Positions 44,918 to 56,813 of a stretch of 64,000 bases of DNA are shown here, piece after piece. The position numbers and the translations under genes are program-made. The first letter of the stretch is position 1, and each line of letters begins with the position of its first letter. The notes beneath the pieces were generated by a model. The model did no database searches. It was given only the letters and a program-made list of their open reading frames with translations, and was not told the DNA's origin. The DNA is from Zarea fungicola (taxonomy: Eukaryota > Ascomycota > Sordariomycetes > Hypocreales > Cordycipitaceae), in contig FWCC01000220.1 of NCBI GenBank assembly GCA_900169235.1, positions 1 through 64,000 of the forward strand. The letters are read 5' to 3'.

Positions 44918-47900
44918 TTTGATTGTTAAGAGCTTTTGTGTAAAAAGACTTTTAAAAAGGATTGTGCAGTTTGATCGTCGAGATCGTTTGGTGTATAAGA
45001 GGGAGTGTAAAGTTTGGTTGAGTTGCTTTCAAAGGAATGAAGAAGCAAGGTAATGTTCCTGTCAAAGGAAGTGGTAGTCAAAAGACTTGATGAGAATGAA
45101 AGTTGATAAGAGGGAATGTGTGTGATGAAACAAAGCGGGAAGAGAACATCGAGATGGGATCGAGGAGGAGGGCCGTTTTATAATGAAAGCCGTCTGGGGC
45201 AAACTGAGAATTTCTCAAACAAGAACAACTCTAGCTGCCGAGCGTGGGCCATGTCATAGATTCTAGACCGGAAATACTTTTGGAGTTGGTATCCACGTAA
45301 CTTAGTAGTTTGCCGTCTTGCCGCTGGGGTTAAAGTTACCGCAAGTGCCCAAGGTTACAAGTCGTTGGCTAGTGCGATGCGGTCTGCATGTACCTGTCGG
45401 GTGCCTGACTCTCACAAGCCACTGCCACCCACCTTATCCACACCTCCATCCCAGGCCACACTGTGCGGATGGAGGCTCTCTTCCCAAGGACCGCTTGTAC
45501 CTTGACTAGTCAACTTCTGGTACGCCTCCGTTCAAAATGTGCCTCACCCCCTCCGTTGCGTGGCAAGCCGGTGTGTGTGTGGAACAAGAACGGTCGGCCA
45601 CTCAGCACAGTCGGGTGGGCACCCGTCTTCACTCTTCTGTCCCGAGCGGTTTCGTTTTTTACTCCCTCAGAATGGATAGCATGTGCTGGTTGGTTCTCCT
45701 GCCTGGACTCTGCTCCGTAATAGATTCCACATCGACGGAGCCCAACTGGCCCTCCATCCCATCCCTTTGAGTCGCCGCCACGTTTTGGTAAGCATCCACG
45801 GCAGTTTGTTTCTTTACGGCATATAATAATCAAACATTTCAGTTCCTTGTTGATGCCTGCGTGCATGGATCTGAGAGCTGCACCTTTCTTCTCCCTGTAA
45901 ACATGCAGCCGTAACAAAATTACTTGCTGCTCAGTCCATACTGATAGATGGGTAGCCCTTGGTGCACGTCAGCGAAACGGTGAGCTAGCGCAATTTTTAC
46001 GGAACTTGTTCTCGAATCTTCAAGTGGTTCCGCTGACCCATGACCGCTCCGTTTCGGTGGAGAGGGAAGAGTTTTTTATCAAGACACAAAACAGTGACAT
46101 TTGAAAAGAGCAACACCACTGGGACCCACATACTAGCTGGAATTCAGAACGGAGAGTCGACCGGCAGATACGGACGCCTAGCCGAACTCTCCGTTGTCTT
46201 TTCGCCTGTACATACTGAAGAGCTGCTTTGCCCCACCCTTGAAGAGGTTGCTGGTGGACTTTGAACGGTAGATGTTTACTCATGCATAAATGCCAAGTCT
46301 ACACATGCTGCTGATATGTGTATGTACCGCACATGGCGGACCCTGGTATCTTATCTTTTGATTCATCCATACCGATTCGTCAGGTTTGTGAGTGGCTTTT
46401 TTGTTCTTGCTTCTGCCGGGTAGTTTGTTGTCCCAGCATATACAGTAACTAAACTGACTGATATCCTGCATTGAGATACTTGGTGTCTGACGCTTAACGA
46501 TGCACCCGCATGGGTCAATGTACTCTTTCCCTCTGAAAAAAAGTATCTCGACTGTGAATAAGACTTGTAGACCACAGCAATTGCCCCTCATTTCCTTGGT
46601 GCCTAAGTACCGCATTCGGTATTGGCGAGTACATGACTGAGACTTCTTCACAAGTCTAACTTAGTGGCAGTCCACTTTTTTCTGAGTCGTCCGAATCGCC
46701 AGCAAAAGCGAACTTCGGCCATTGGTGGAAACGAGAGCTGTTAAATCCATTGTGCGTTGTTTATTAAGCGATTTCTTTCCAGTTTTGGTGAGCATGGCGG
46801 CGTGGAGATGGAGTGGCGGGAACTTTGGAAGGAAAAGCTTGGCTGTGAGGTTGATTGTAGGAAGATACCTAGTCAGTCAGTCTGGGCACCGAATGCCTGG
46901 ACAAACTGCCGATTCAGGTCAAGTTTCCATTCAGTTCTAGGCCATGATTTGGGCATGGTTTCGGGCTTCAGGTTCGGCCTTATGGGGAGTACTTGTTATC
47001 CTGGAGCAATTGGGTGCTTTGTGTGCAGTGTACACAGAGACAGCCCATGCAGCCTTGTAAAGCCAGCATGGGCATTGATTGGATCCACGTTGTCAAAGTT
47101 CTCTGCTCTGTGTTTTTTTTTTTTTTATTCCTGATTCCGACGCACGCACTGCGGCTGAATGCTGTACTTCCGCACCATGGGTGTCGCCATGTGTCCGTCT
47201 GTTTGCTGTTTGCTGACCGACTGGTATCAAGAGGTACCAACTGAAAATAGAACTACCATGCTAGCAAGGCCAGCGCAGCGGGGACTGAGACAAAGGGACC
47301 TACCTGTATGGTCTCGGCGTGGCGTAGGCGTTGTCTCTGGCAATAAGCTTATGCAAGGCACCGATGGAAAGGTCTGAGAGGTTAGGACGTGTCAGTCTGT
47401 CAGTTGACAGCGCGAGTAGGTTTGCGACCACTAACAATTTAGGAAGGCCGCGAAAGCGACTAGTGTAGGCTGGGCAGCTACGTGCTGGAAGCCTGGAAGC
47501 CACTGCCCGTTGTGTGTAACTCGGCCCTTTGCTGGGCACCTTTGGGTACTTTCGAGCGCTAACGCCCGCTGTAGTTTGGTGGCTTTGGGCTGCCCGCAGC
47601 GCACCGAGGGCCGTTGTACTTGACTTGGTACTTTCACCTCACTAGTGGCGCATGCATGTACCTTACTTGCCCGGAGACCAACAACCCACCAGACCAATTT
47701 TCACATGATAGATTCAGCAGTATCAGGTACCAGTCAAATGTACTTGACCAAGCTTTAATCGACTCTAGTAAGCTGCTTCCACAGTACCAGGTACGTAGTG
47801 CGAGTCGAACAGTGTGACATTGCTGCCAAGATGTAGCGTTGACATTGTCGTAGTCACCCGTCACCAACAAATCACAGCGGTACATGCCGGCATGTACTCA

Positions 47901-48810
47901 CTTACTACAGTCCAACAAATTCAAAACAAAGACCCGACTCTGTACAGAGGTAGTATCCCGATCTTGGTAGTACCCCGAAACATGTCACGGAAATTGCCGC
48001 TCCATCGAGCAAGTAAGTCTAAGCTCCCAAACATGCTACTAAGCCCTGTTACACACCTTGAGCACGACAGTGAGACCAGCAAAGCTTAAGTGCTTGACAT
48101 GACTGTCCCATGTTTTGTCATGACAAGCAAGAACAATGCTTTGTGTACATGGGTTCTATAGAATTGCCACGTTTACTTCTAGCGCCGGATAAATTACCAC
48201 CTGCCAAAGCCGTCATCGTTGTACCCGAAATCCGAAATCCAGAACTCTATTCCTGCTTCCAAAAAACGCAGGTTGCCCGAAACTTTATATCTTTCCTGAG
48301 GCCGAAGGCTAAAAGGCAAGGCTAAAAGGCTGTTACAAACTGTATTTCAGATGAATAATGGGATATTTTGGTTGCTTCCATCAGTAGAAGTGAGAATCAT
48401 TTCCGGGTCTTCTGCATGCCCCGCGAAATCGGATCGTGTGAGATCGCATCAATCTATCTATACCCGCATCGTCGTAGATCCTGGTCTTACCTGGGGTAAA
48501 TTATCGCTCTGTAGCCATTTCTTCCTGTCTGGCTACTCACTGTACAGGTCAGGAATTAGTTAGTCTGGTGCTGTGCAGTTGTATATAACACCCACCTGTC
48601 GGCTGACATTGAAATCCTGCAATCAAACATACAAGCAAGAGGAAAGCCCTACGAGATCCTTTACACGTTACATCATTGTCTAACCATTAAATTGTTCTAT
48701 GTAGAGTTTTTGAATTAATGTACCTTTAACAAGGGCTATTTGGAGCCCACCCTTTTTTTTCTATCATGCATTCATAGCTGCCAAGTTCCTTACATCCATG
48801 CCATGCAGAT
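44918..48810. other. 3.9-kb gene-poor region
   Basis: Holds the secreted-protein promoter on the left and the farnesyl diphosphate synthase 3' flank on the right. No gene is supported in between; open frames are short and without recognisable motifs. GTAC motifs recur around 47620-47800. A T16 tract lies at about 47111-47126. Confidence 0.55.
45176..45182 (-). promoter_or_regulatory. TATA box candidate of the secreted-protein gene
   Basis: A perfect TATAAAA on the minus strand lies about 260 bp upstream of the start codon. Strongly regulated fungal genes often carry such a box. Confidence 0.45.
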
Positions 48811-49920
48811 TTACTTGGTGCGCTTGTAGATCTTCTTGAGGAAAACTTCAAAAACTTCCTTCTTCAAGCCCTCGCTCTCGTCCACGTTGGCAATCTTCTC
48901 GCGAATCTCCGCGGCGCGCTTCTCCTCAAACTCCAGGTACACGTCCTTGAGCTTCAAGTCATCGTACAGCTTCTTGATGACGGCCTCCTTGGCGTCGTCC
49001 TTCTGACCATAGTTCTCTTCGAGAATCTTGCGCTGCTCCGGCGTCACCACCTCGAGGGCCTTGTTGACGAGCCATGAGCACTTGTTGTCCTTGATGTCGG
49101 TGCCAATCTTGCCAATATGCTCGGGCAGGCCAAAGTTGTCGAGGTAGTCGTCCTGGACCTGGAAGTACTCGCCGAGCGGGATCAGAATGTCCTCGGCCTG
49201 CTTCAGGTTCTTGGGCGTGGCGAGGTTGAGCTGGTGCAGCGCCAGCGCGACGGGGAGGTAGAACGAGTAGTATGCCGTCTTGTAGATGACAATAAAGCTG
49301 TACTTTTCCATGGAGAAGTTGTCGAGGTTGACCTTGTCCTCGGGGGCCGTCAGGAGATCGCAGAGCTGGCCGAGCTCCGTCTGCAGCGTCGTCTCGTGGA
49401 AGAGCTCGATGAGGTCAACGTAGGCGGGGTGCGAGCGGAAGAACTTCTTGAGGAGGGTGTAGATGACCGACTCGAGCATGAAGGCGTCGTTGATGGCGAT
49501 CATGCCGACACCCTCCATGCGGTACCAGCAGGGCTTACCACGGCGAGTGATGCTGCTGTCCATAATGTCATCAGAGACAAGGAAGAAGGCCTGGAGAAGC
49601 TCAGTCATCCAGCCCAGGGTCGCGGCCTTGAAGTATTGTTCCTCGTTGAGGCGCTCGCCGAGGAGAATGGAAACCGAGTCGGGCACGGACATGCCGCGGT
49701 TGCACTTGCCGCCGACGGCGTTGGTCTCGAGGTTCTATAGTTTTCATGTTAGTAATCGTATTGGTCCTGTAGTTGCGCCGTTCAAGGGCTCGCATACCAG
49801 TTTGAACCAGCTCGTCTCCCCGTCAGGGAGCTTATAGGACTGCGCATGCTCGAGAATAGCAGCCTGGAGCTTGGGGAAGATGCTCTCAAATTGTTGGAGG
49901 GTGGTGGTTTCGGAAGGCAT
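48811..49920 (-). CDS. ERG20: Farnesyl diphosphate synthase
   Basis: Two exons (49920-49798, 49734-48811) give 348 residues, the normal family length. The first Asp-rich motif is DDIMD (about 96-100) in [20 protein letters not shown], and the second is DDYLD (about 236-240) in [33 protein letters not shown] and the basic C-terminal KKIYKRTK are also typical. The enzyme condenses isopentenyl diphosphate with dimethylallyl and geranyl diphosphate to make farnesyl diphosphate, the branch point for ergosterol, dolichol, ubiquinone side chains, protein prenylation and sesquiterpenes. There are no terpene cyclase or sterol genes nearby, so this looks like the housekeeping copy. A TATATATT on the coding strand lies about 65 bp upstream. 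Confidence 0.96.
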
Positions 49921-51723
49921 CTTGGCTGGTTTGACTCAATATCAAGCACAAGAGTGAATTGTATAAGTTCTCTGGCTTTAAATATATACAGAGAGAGAAA
50001 GAGAAAAACCGTTGAACACTGAGGGGGCGGTAAGAAACAGCGATATCGAAGCTTTGGCGGCTCCACGTGATAAAACTACATGCAAATTGGTGGCCAGATT
50101 GGTGCACACGCGAGTACCTCTCTATCCTGGCCCACTAAGAGTTGGGGTCATCTCCCGCAACCCCTCCAAAGCATGCGGGCGTATTCGGACGGATGTTGAA
50201 TCATGAAACATTTCTCGCAATGCTTCCATTCAATATCATATTGTCCAAAAGCTCTCAACTTACTCAATGGAAGGGAATATAATAAGTCAAGTACGCAGCT
50301 ACCACATAAAAATAAAACAAAAATTAAGCAAAATATAAAAATGCCACCTGCACATCAACCTGGCCATCTTGTTCTGGACAAACAAACAAAAAAGTCCACT
50401 AGCGCGGGGTTATACGTATTCGTATTCTACTCCGTATGTCCGCAATTACTGCCAACGAAAACGACAGTCTTCTGCTGCCATCGTTCTTGTTGTGTAGGAG
50501 TAATGTACCGACTTTCGCAGCAACATTTATATGTACTTTTATGACTCTTCTCGGAAAATGGCGACCATGTATATATTCACAGCAAGCGGTGTCGACAGCC
50601 AGCCTGCCCACATCGGTACTTTGTCCACTCAACAAGCCCACACTGGCTTGGCGACAGAGCATGCATCCCATTCGCCAAATTAGGAAGTTGGCTGACAATA
50701 AACTGCCAGAGTCGGCAGCCCTTCTCTTTACCATGGTGGTCAACTGCCAATTTGCGGGACTATTTGAACTTTTATTGAGGATAAAAATCCGCTGCCATGC
50801 AGTATTCTGTATCGTCTCATCAGCCGAAGCGACTGGTCTGTAAGTCTCAGCAACCGGGCACGAAAACGAGGAGCCTCAAGACAAGGCGAGTTGAAACAAG
50901 AAATTTGCCAAACGAAACATTCCATGAGCTAGATTCCGCCAAATTCTATGCTTATCCATGTGCTACTTGACAACGCTTGTCAAACTAAATCTGTGTATTT
51001 GTTAACAATTGTTTTGAAGGAAGGTCAGGGCATCCCGCCATTTCAGGCCGAATATCACTTCTTAAATTAGTTTTCCAAGGCAGTAGCTTGTGTTTAATCT
51101 AACCCCATCATAGAATCTACGGTAAGCATGTATAGCTGGTTATTGAGTGTTGACGACTTGAGTCCCACCCGGAAGGTGCTCGTCAACGTTTTCGAAGGAG
51201 TAGACTGTGAACAAATGTGCAGCAGACTCTCCAAATTTATTTCGCTACTCAGCGCTGTCTGTTTGGTTTTATTTTTACCAAGCTACCAATGAATTGCTTT
51301 TTAGAAGCCTTTTAACGAGCTCAAACTGCTTTTGCAGCCTATATTGATTGAATTCCAACCATTGTGAGCAAAAGGTAACCAAGTGGCAGCCAACACCATT
51401 TTATCTCTCCCTATCCGCTCGCTCGCACCATGTACCTGCGGCGCTTAAGCTTGACGTCTATTGCTAAATGGCCCACCCTGGGAGAGGCACTCGGCCAGTG
51501 TGGTGGTGTTGCTCTCTCGTTGCAGCGGTATTAATCGGGATCGCGCGGAGATAAGGCTCATCACCGCACTGTGTTTAAATTCCGTACCCGGACACTATGA
51601 GTGAAGATGACATACCGGTGCAATTTCCCATAACAAAATGAAGTATTTAAAATCCAACCACAGCAGAATCAAAGACTAGCCTCTTTACAATACCTGTTTA
51701 TTCTACCAACACAGCCGCCAATC
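49921..51723. other. 1.8-kb divergent intergenic region
   Basis: Lies between the farnesyl diphosphate synthase start and the SDR start. A TATTTAAA at 51644-51651 is about 75 bp upstream of the SDR. No gene supported. Confidence 0.55.
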
Positions 51724-53208
51724 ATGGAGCCGTTTAGAAAAAGGTTTAGCATTGACAATATTCCCGATCTCAATGGTAAAGTTGCCATAGTAACTGGGTA
51801 AGAAACGCGACAGAGGAGCTTTGCCTCTTTTTGTCTTTCTATTAATGTAAACCTTCTCAACTTTAGGGGCGCTACCGGCATTGGAAAACATACAGTGATT
51901 CAGTTGCTGAGGCGCAACGCAAAAGTATACATAGCGTCGCGATCAGTGAGCAAGTTCGACCAGCTTTTACATGATCTCGAGTCTACAGATGCGAACGTGG
52001 CAGAACGTCTAAAATTTCTTGAGCTCGACTTATCAGACATGAGAGGCTGTATCATTGCAGCGAAGCAGTTCACTGAGCTTGAGCAGAGACTTGACGTTTT
52101 GATTGAAAATGCTGCTCTATCGGTAGTGGTGAGTTGCGGTTTCACAATTATAATTGGCTTACAAGGTGCTAATCTACTATAGCCAAATACGCTGTCAAAG
52201 GATGGTATTGAAATCCAATTTGCTGTTAGTTTTCTCCCATTGCACATGGCTCATCAGGATACTAATGACCTTGCAGACAAATGTAGGGTAACGTCCACCC
52301 GCTACCTGGTCAGCATTTTAACAATCTACAGTATCTCGGCCACTTCGTATTTACACATCATCTCCTAGTAAGTTTTCAACAGTCAGTTAAATTGGCTGAA
52401 ATGGTTACTAAAATAGTGCCAGAATTTGATTCAAGCGACATCCGAGATGTTTGGGGAGGCGAGGATCGTTATTGTTGCATCACATGCACATTCCATGTAC
52501 CAACCCGCCGGCCCAGATAAAATCGACTTTGAAAACATCACAACAGAAGGAGCAGCGTCAATAGAGAATTTTGCAGAGGTAAAAGCCAGCTTGCAAAGGT
52601 AGGTTCAATTCCCGCCACGCACTCGGACAATCGTAGCTACGGTCGCTAGTGAAGGAGTTAATCCACACAAATTTTTATGCTACCCAGGTGTATGCAATTC
52701 TGAGACTCTATTAGATATAGCCGTTCAAAGCTGGCGAATATTTTATTTGCCCAACATCTACACAAACGGCTTCAAGAATCAGGATACTCTGGCGTTTATG
52801 TGAATAGCCTCAACCCAGGTAGGTAGCTACGAATGATCAACCCGAGCCATCATTCTAAGTAGCCTCTCTGTCCTAGGAACAATTGGCACTGCTCCAGGTA
52901 CTGAGTCGGCCGCACTCCCGCCGATATTTGGACTCATTAGTTCATCAATTGTCCGATTAACAAGCATTCCACCGGAAGACGGTGCTCTCACGACCCTGTT
53001 ACTGGCGACGGACATCGAGATCCAGACCAAGGCATTGAGCGGACGCTACTTTGACGTTGGACCGATGGCTGGGAAATTCTATTACGGTTACAGCTGGGAT
53101 GCCACAGATTCGAAAATGTCTCTTCTCGGCAAGGACGATCAGCTAGCCGAGAATCTGTGGAACTGGAGCATAAAGGCCATGCAATCCGTGAACGAAGCAG
53201 AAAGGTGA
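51724..53208 (+). CDS. Short-chain dehydrogenase/reductase with eight exons
   Basis: Exons 51724-51797, 51867-52128, 52183-52224, 52277-52282, 52332-52367, 52417-52598, 52715-52818 and 52877-53208 give 345 residues. The cofactor motif is VAIVTGGATGIGKHT (about 20-34). IQFATNYLGHFVFTHHLL carries the active-site Asn (about 128), IVIVASHAHS the Ser (about 162) and RYSRSKLANILFAQHL the Tyr and Lys (about 202 and 206), so the N-S-Y-K tetrad is complete. The closest family look is the retinol dehydrogenase/WWOX-like group of fungal SDRs; these use NAD(P)(H) on alcohols or ketones of unknown identity. The fourth exon is only six bases (ACAAAT, Thr-Asn), needed to restore the FATN motif. Introns are 49-116 nt. 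The gene is isolated and no biosynthetic cluster is visible. Confidence 0.85.
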
Positions 53209-55833
53209 AGTAATAAACATAGCTCGACGAGGCTTCGGATGCTGAAGATCCGGCCTCCCTTGGGTAGTAACAGAATTAAAAAAAAAAAAAAAAAAAGAAA
53301 GACCGTATATCGACTTTGAAGTCGTATCCAGCCAATGCATAGCATACTACCCAACGTAGCATACATGCAGGAGAAGGGATCGTCATTGATGCATGCAGAG
53401 CCGCGATTTTCCAATCGCAACCAACGCCTGCTTTATGCGAGACCACGACATCGGAATGCTAGCATTCCCCCATGGTAAGACTTTCGGCACATTTACCCGT
53501 GACCGCAAGTCACGTCATGCAAACGGTTTTTTTTTTCCGATGGTCGGGCCATGGGGTCGCAGCACCCAAATATAGATGAAATGGGGGGCCTCAAAATGGA
53601 CGATGAAAACGGATTTTGACAAGTCTTTCAGCATCCATTTCTTCTTGGTTCCTAGCAACAGGTTCGATCGGCAGTTGTTGTTTCGGAAATGACATCAGCA
53701 TGCTGTTTCCGACGCTGGCCTGTGATGTATTGGTTGCACACCATGGTAAGGTATGCGCAGCTGGCCGCATACCCAGCCACTGCCATTTCTCCCCCGTGTC
53801 CCAGAAAAATAATAATTTAGTGGAGTGCGGTACTAATGGAACAAAATCCGCCGTTACGGTTATGTTGCAGAGACAGACGTCACAATAAATATAGAAGCAT
53901 CGCCGTGACCGGTATGGTGGGCCTTGGGACAGAATGTCTCACCCGCATCAGGAAAACGAGGGACAACGGGTCGACGACAGCCAGGCTTACAGTGTCGCAA
54001 ATCAACAAAATTTTCCGATTCCGATTCCGATTTCCAAAGATGCCATAATGTAAAGAATATAAAATCTACTTAATTAAGAAAATTTTTGACGTCATCTCCC
54101 ATGCAAAGAACAAAGGCTGACCAAGATCCGCTTACATGCCAGAGCGATCGAGAAACAATTGTTTGGACCATAAGGTTGATAGTTGGTGCACGGCAGAAGA
54201 AGAATATGGAAAACCCGTTCATTTCTTCCTTGCATCCAATAGTATTTCTAAATTACCCTTCTCGATCCACAGGAAAAGAGAGAAGAGTGTTGGAAGAAAA
54301 ATAGAAGACTGTCAACTTCATCCGAAAACGGCAATCAGCTCATCTACTCGTGTTACCCACTGTGCATCCTGTGTTTATGATCGGCCAACATTGCTGTTAC
54401 TCCAGCCAAAATGCTAGACAAAATTAGTTATCAGCTCTACGTCATATTACTAGCACACCAAGAAGGGTAGAGCGTGCATCCCATTCCAGAGAAAGAAAAG
54501 AAAAATGACACCAGTGTAGGATGATAGCTTTACCAATGGAGCAACTCCGGCCAACTTTTCCGAGATGTGCCTTTTTTTGTGTAAGTGCCAGCTTGGATAA
54601 GGTAAAGAGCCAATGGGACAAGCTGGAGCTGCCTGGCCCAGAAAAAAGAGTTTTGCTTGCAGCATGCTCGGCCGTATTGGTGAGGAAGCTGATCGAATGA
54701 CTACTTGCCGCGAATAGGCACTGTCTCCAGTCGCACCATCCTTCGCTTTTCCTGTGATGTCGTTGTGCTGGTGCCGGATGGGAGCACCGCCCGTCTGACG
54801 TATCCAGATGCATTGCAGTCCCTTTTTAGGCTAAAATTGTCTTCTACCGTTTGTAGGCGATCGGCTCTCAGCTATCTCGTACTTATCCAGCCATGTATGT
54901 AGGGCCGCCCAACCCGAAGCACTGCAACCCCTCTTCAACCGAGGTGGGCTTTGCTTTAACCCAGTGGCGTGTTGAGTGGCTAGCTACCCTAGCCTTGCCA
55001 TCAACTACTAGTTTCAGTAGCTAGCTTTACCGTTTGCTATCCATTCCCGATCATATTCACAAGGGCACATGCAGGAAAGTGCAATAAGACTTGAAGACAC
55101 TTCGAAAACCAGCCCGTCTACAACGGAGAAAAAAGCTCCCAATTGACTACTTGTTTCCTTCTCTTGCGGTTTTCTTTCACATACATCCGCTGCTCTTTTC
55201 TCTCTCTTCCGTACTATATACCAGGCTGAAGGGAGCAACAATTAAGGTTTTCGGCTACCTTGGCTCCCCACTCGTTGCAAGGCCAAGCCCTGGTATCTCC
55301 AGTTATCACGGCTGGTTGGGTGCAGCCCTCAACGCCATTGAGAATGGCGTGAGCTAATTGAAGGGGAAATGAAAATTCAGCCTTGTTCTTTCATGTCCAA
55401 TTGCCCAAACATACGGTCCACTTCGCCTTGGCAATGCCAGGAACGTACGTGGAGTGAGTGGTGGTAACAACCAACAACACTGGATCCGCCATCCGCATCC
55501 GGCGAAGCACCACACCAGGCTTCATCGATGCCTACCTGTTCTGCGCACGGATTTTCGCACCAAAGCATACAGAATTTTCTCATAGTCTATCATCTAGATT
55601 GGAATAGCCATTCTGAATTATACCACCATGACTTTTAACACGCAACCGGCCTCTCGTGCCATATCGCCGACCCACCAAGTCCTTACTACAAAGACCGTGC
55701 TCAACCCGCCTCTCAATCACGATTACTTTTCTTCTCTCTCATCGTCAATAAATTTCGTTGATCATCTTGCAACCATCATCCAATTTGGATACTACATTCG
55801 CTTCAAGATTACCGCAAAAAAATCTGCTTCAAC
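53209..55833. other. 2.6-kb gene-poor region
   Basis: No gene supported. It contains an A18 homopolymer around 53279-53296 and a short (TTCCGA) array near 54012-54033. A frame at 55220-55357 reads like protein for about 40 residues (ATIKVFGYLGSPLVARPSPG), but I could not extend it. The right end is the promoter of the wall-protein gene. Confidence 0.5.
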
Positions 55834-56409
55834 ATGAAGTTCTCTGCCATCATTGCAGCCGCTCTGGCTACCACTGGTGTCAGCGCCTATGCCAAGAATG
55901 GCACTGAGCCGACAAAGTGGGAGACGACCGTCGTCACTGCGTATACCACCTACTGCCCTGTATGTTGTCAATTCTTCTTTGAATCTGCATTACTTTGCAT
56001 TCAACTAATACAATGATTCAATAGGGCCCTACTCTGATCCCCATCCACGGCAACAAGACCATTACCGTCACCGCGGCCACCACTCTGACCATTACCGGTA
56101 CGTTCACCCGTCCATATCCGGATCCGGAGAAGAAGAAAATCGCGCGCGATTGCTAACAAATCTTAATCCCTAACAGACTGTCCTTGCACCATTACTAAGC
56201 CTCACCACCCTCCGACTTACGTGCCTCCCCCTCCCCCTCCCCCCCCTCCTCCTCCTCCTCCTGCTACCCAGAAGCCTCCCGTCAACCCTCCCGTCAACCC
56301 GCCCCCAGTCAACCCGACCAGCCCTCCCACTGTCACCGGTGGTGCGGCCAATCTCGGCTCTGGTGTCGGCGCTCTCGTCATCGCTGGTGTTGCTGCCCTG
56401 GCTCTGTAA
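55834..56409 (+). CDS. Small proline-rich GPI-type cell-wall protein, CCG-6-like
   Basis: Three exons (55834-55959, 56025-56097, 56177-56409) give 143 residues. Residues 1-18 form a signal peptide. The block VVTAYTTYCPGPTLIPIHGN plus TLTITDCPCTITKP is typical of the clock-controlled CCG-6/wall-protein family, with cysteines at YCP and DCPC. A Pro-rich linker follows, including an uninterrupted run of about 12 Pro. The end is Gly/Ala-rich with a hydrophobic tail (GALVIAGVAALAL) preceded by small residues, as expected for GPI attachment. These proteins are thought to be linked to the cell wall or plasma membrane surface; no enzymatic activity is known. Confidence 0.85.
56226..56262 (+). repeat. 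CCT/CCC repeat encoding poly-Pro
   Basis: A C-rich run with CCT units encodes the uninterrupted Pro tract of the wall protein. It is liable to length change and to sequencing error. Confidence 0.75.
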
Positions 56410-56813
56410 TCGCCAACAATGGCTACGCAGGAACGCTTCGTCTGCAACTGCTGTCGTCGGTAGCTTTCACGGAGGGGGCTTCATTCTACCTTCTGGGGTC
56501 CGGCAAGTTGAAACGAGGAAAAATCATAGATGCAACGCCTGGAGTTCTTGGGGTGTCCCATAGAGGGATTATAGCAACCAAAAAAATTCGCTTCTGTGCT
56601 TTTACTAAATCCACTGTATTGGTAATGGTCGATATTTCTAGAGGAGGTTAATAATAATATGGTGTTAAAATTCTCTAATTGCTTTATTTCCCCGCCAGAA
56701 TTTTGTAAATGTATTTTCCCCCATCATTGTGCCATGCATGAATTCATAATGCTTTTTATGATAAAATTGTTACACTGTTGTTACCCATTTCAGCCTCGTC
56801 TGCTGCTCCTCTC
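56410..56813. other. Convergent 3' region
   Basis: The 404 bp between the wall-protein stop and the APC8 stop are AT-rich towards the right. Nothing else recognised. Confidence 0.6.

Noticed and set aside
54012..54033. TTCCGA hexamer array, considered as an interstitial telomere-like repeat.
   Set aside because: Only three to four imperfect units and not the TTAGGG type expected in filamentous ascomycetes.
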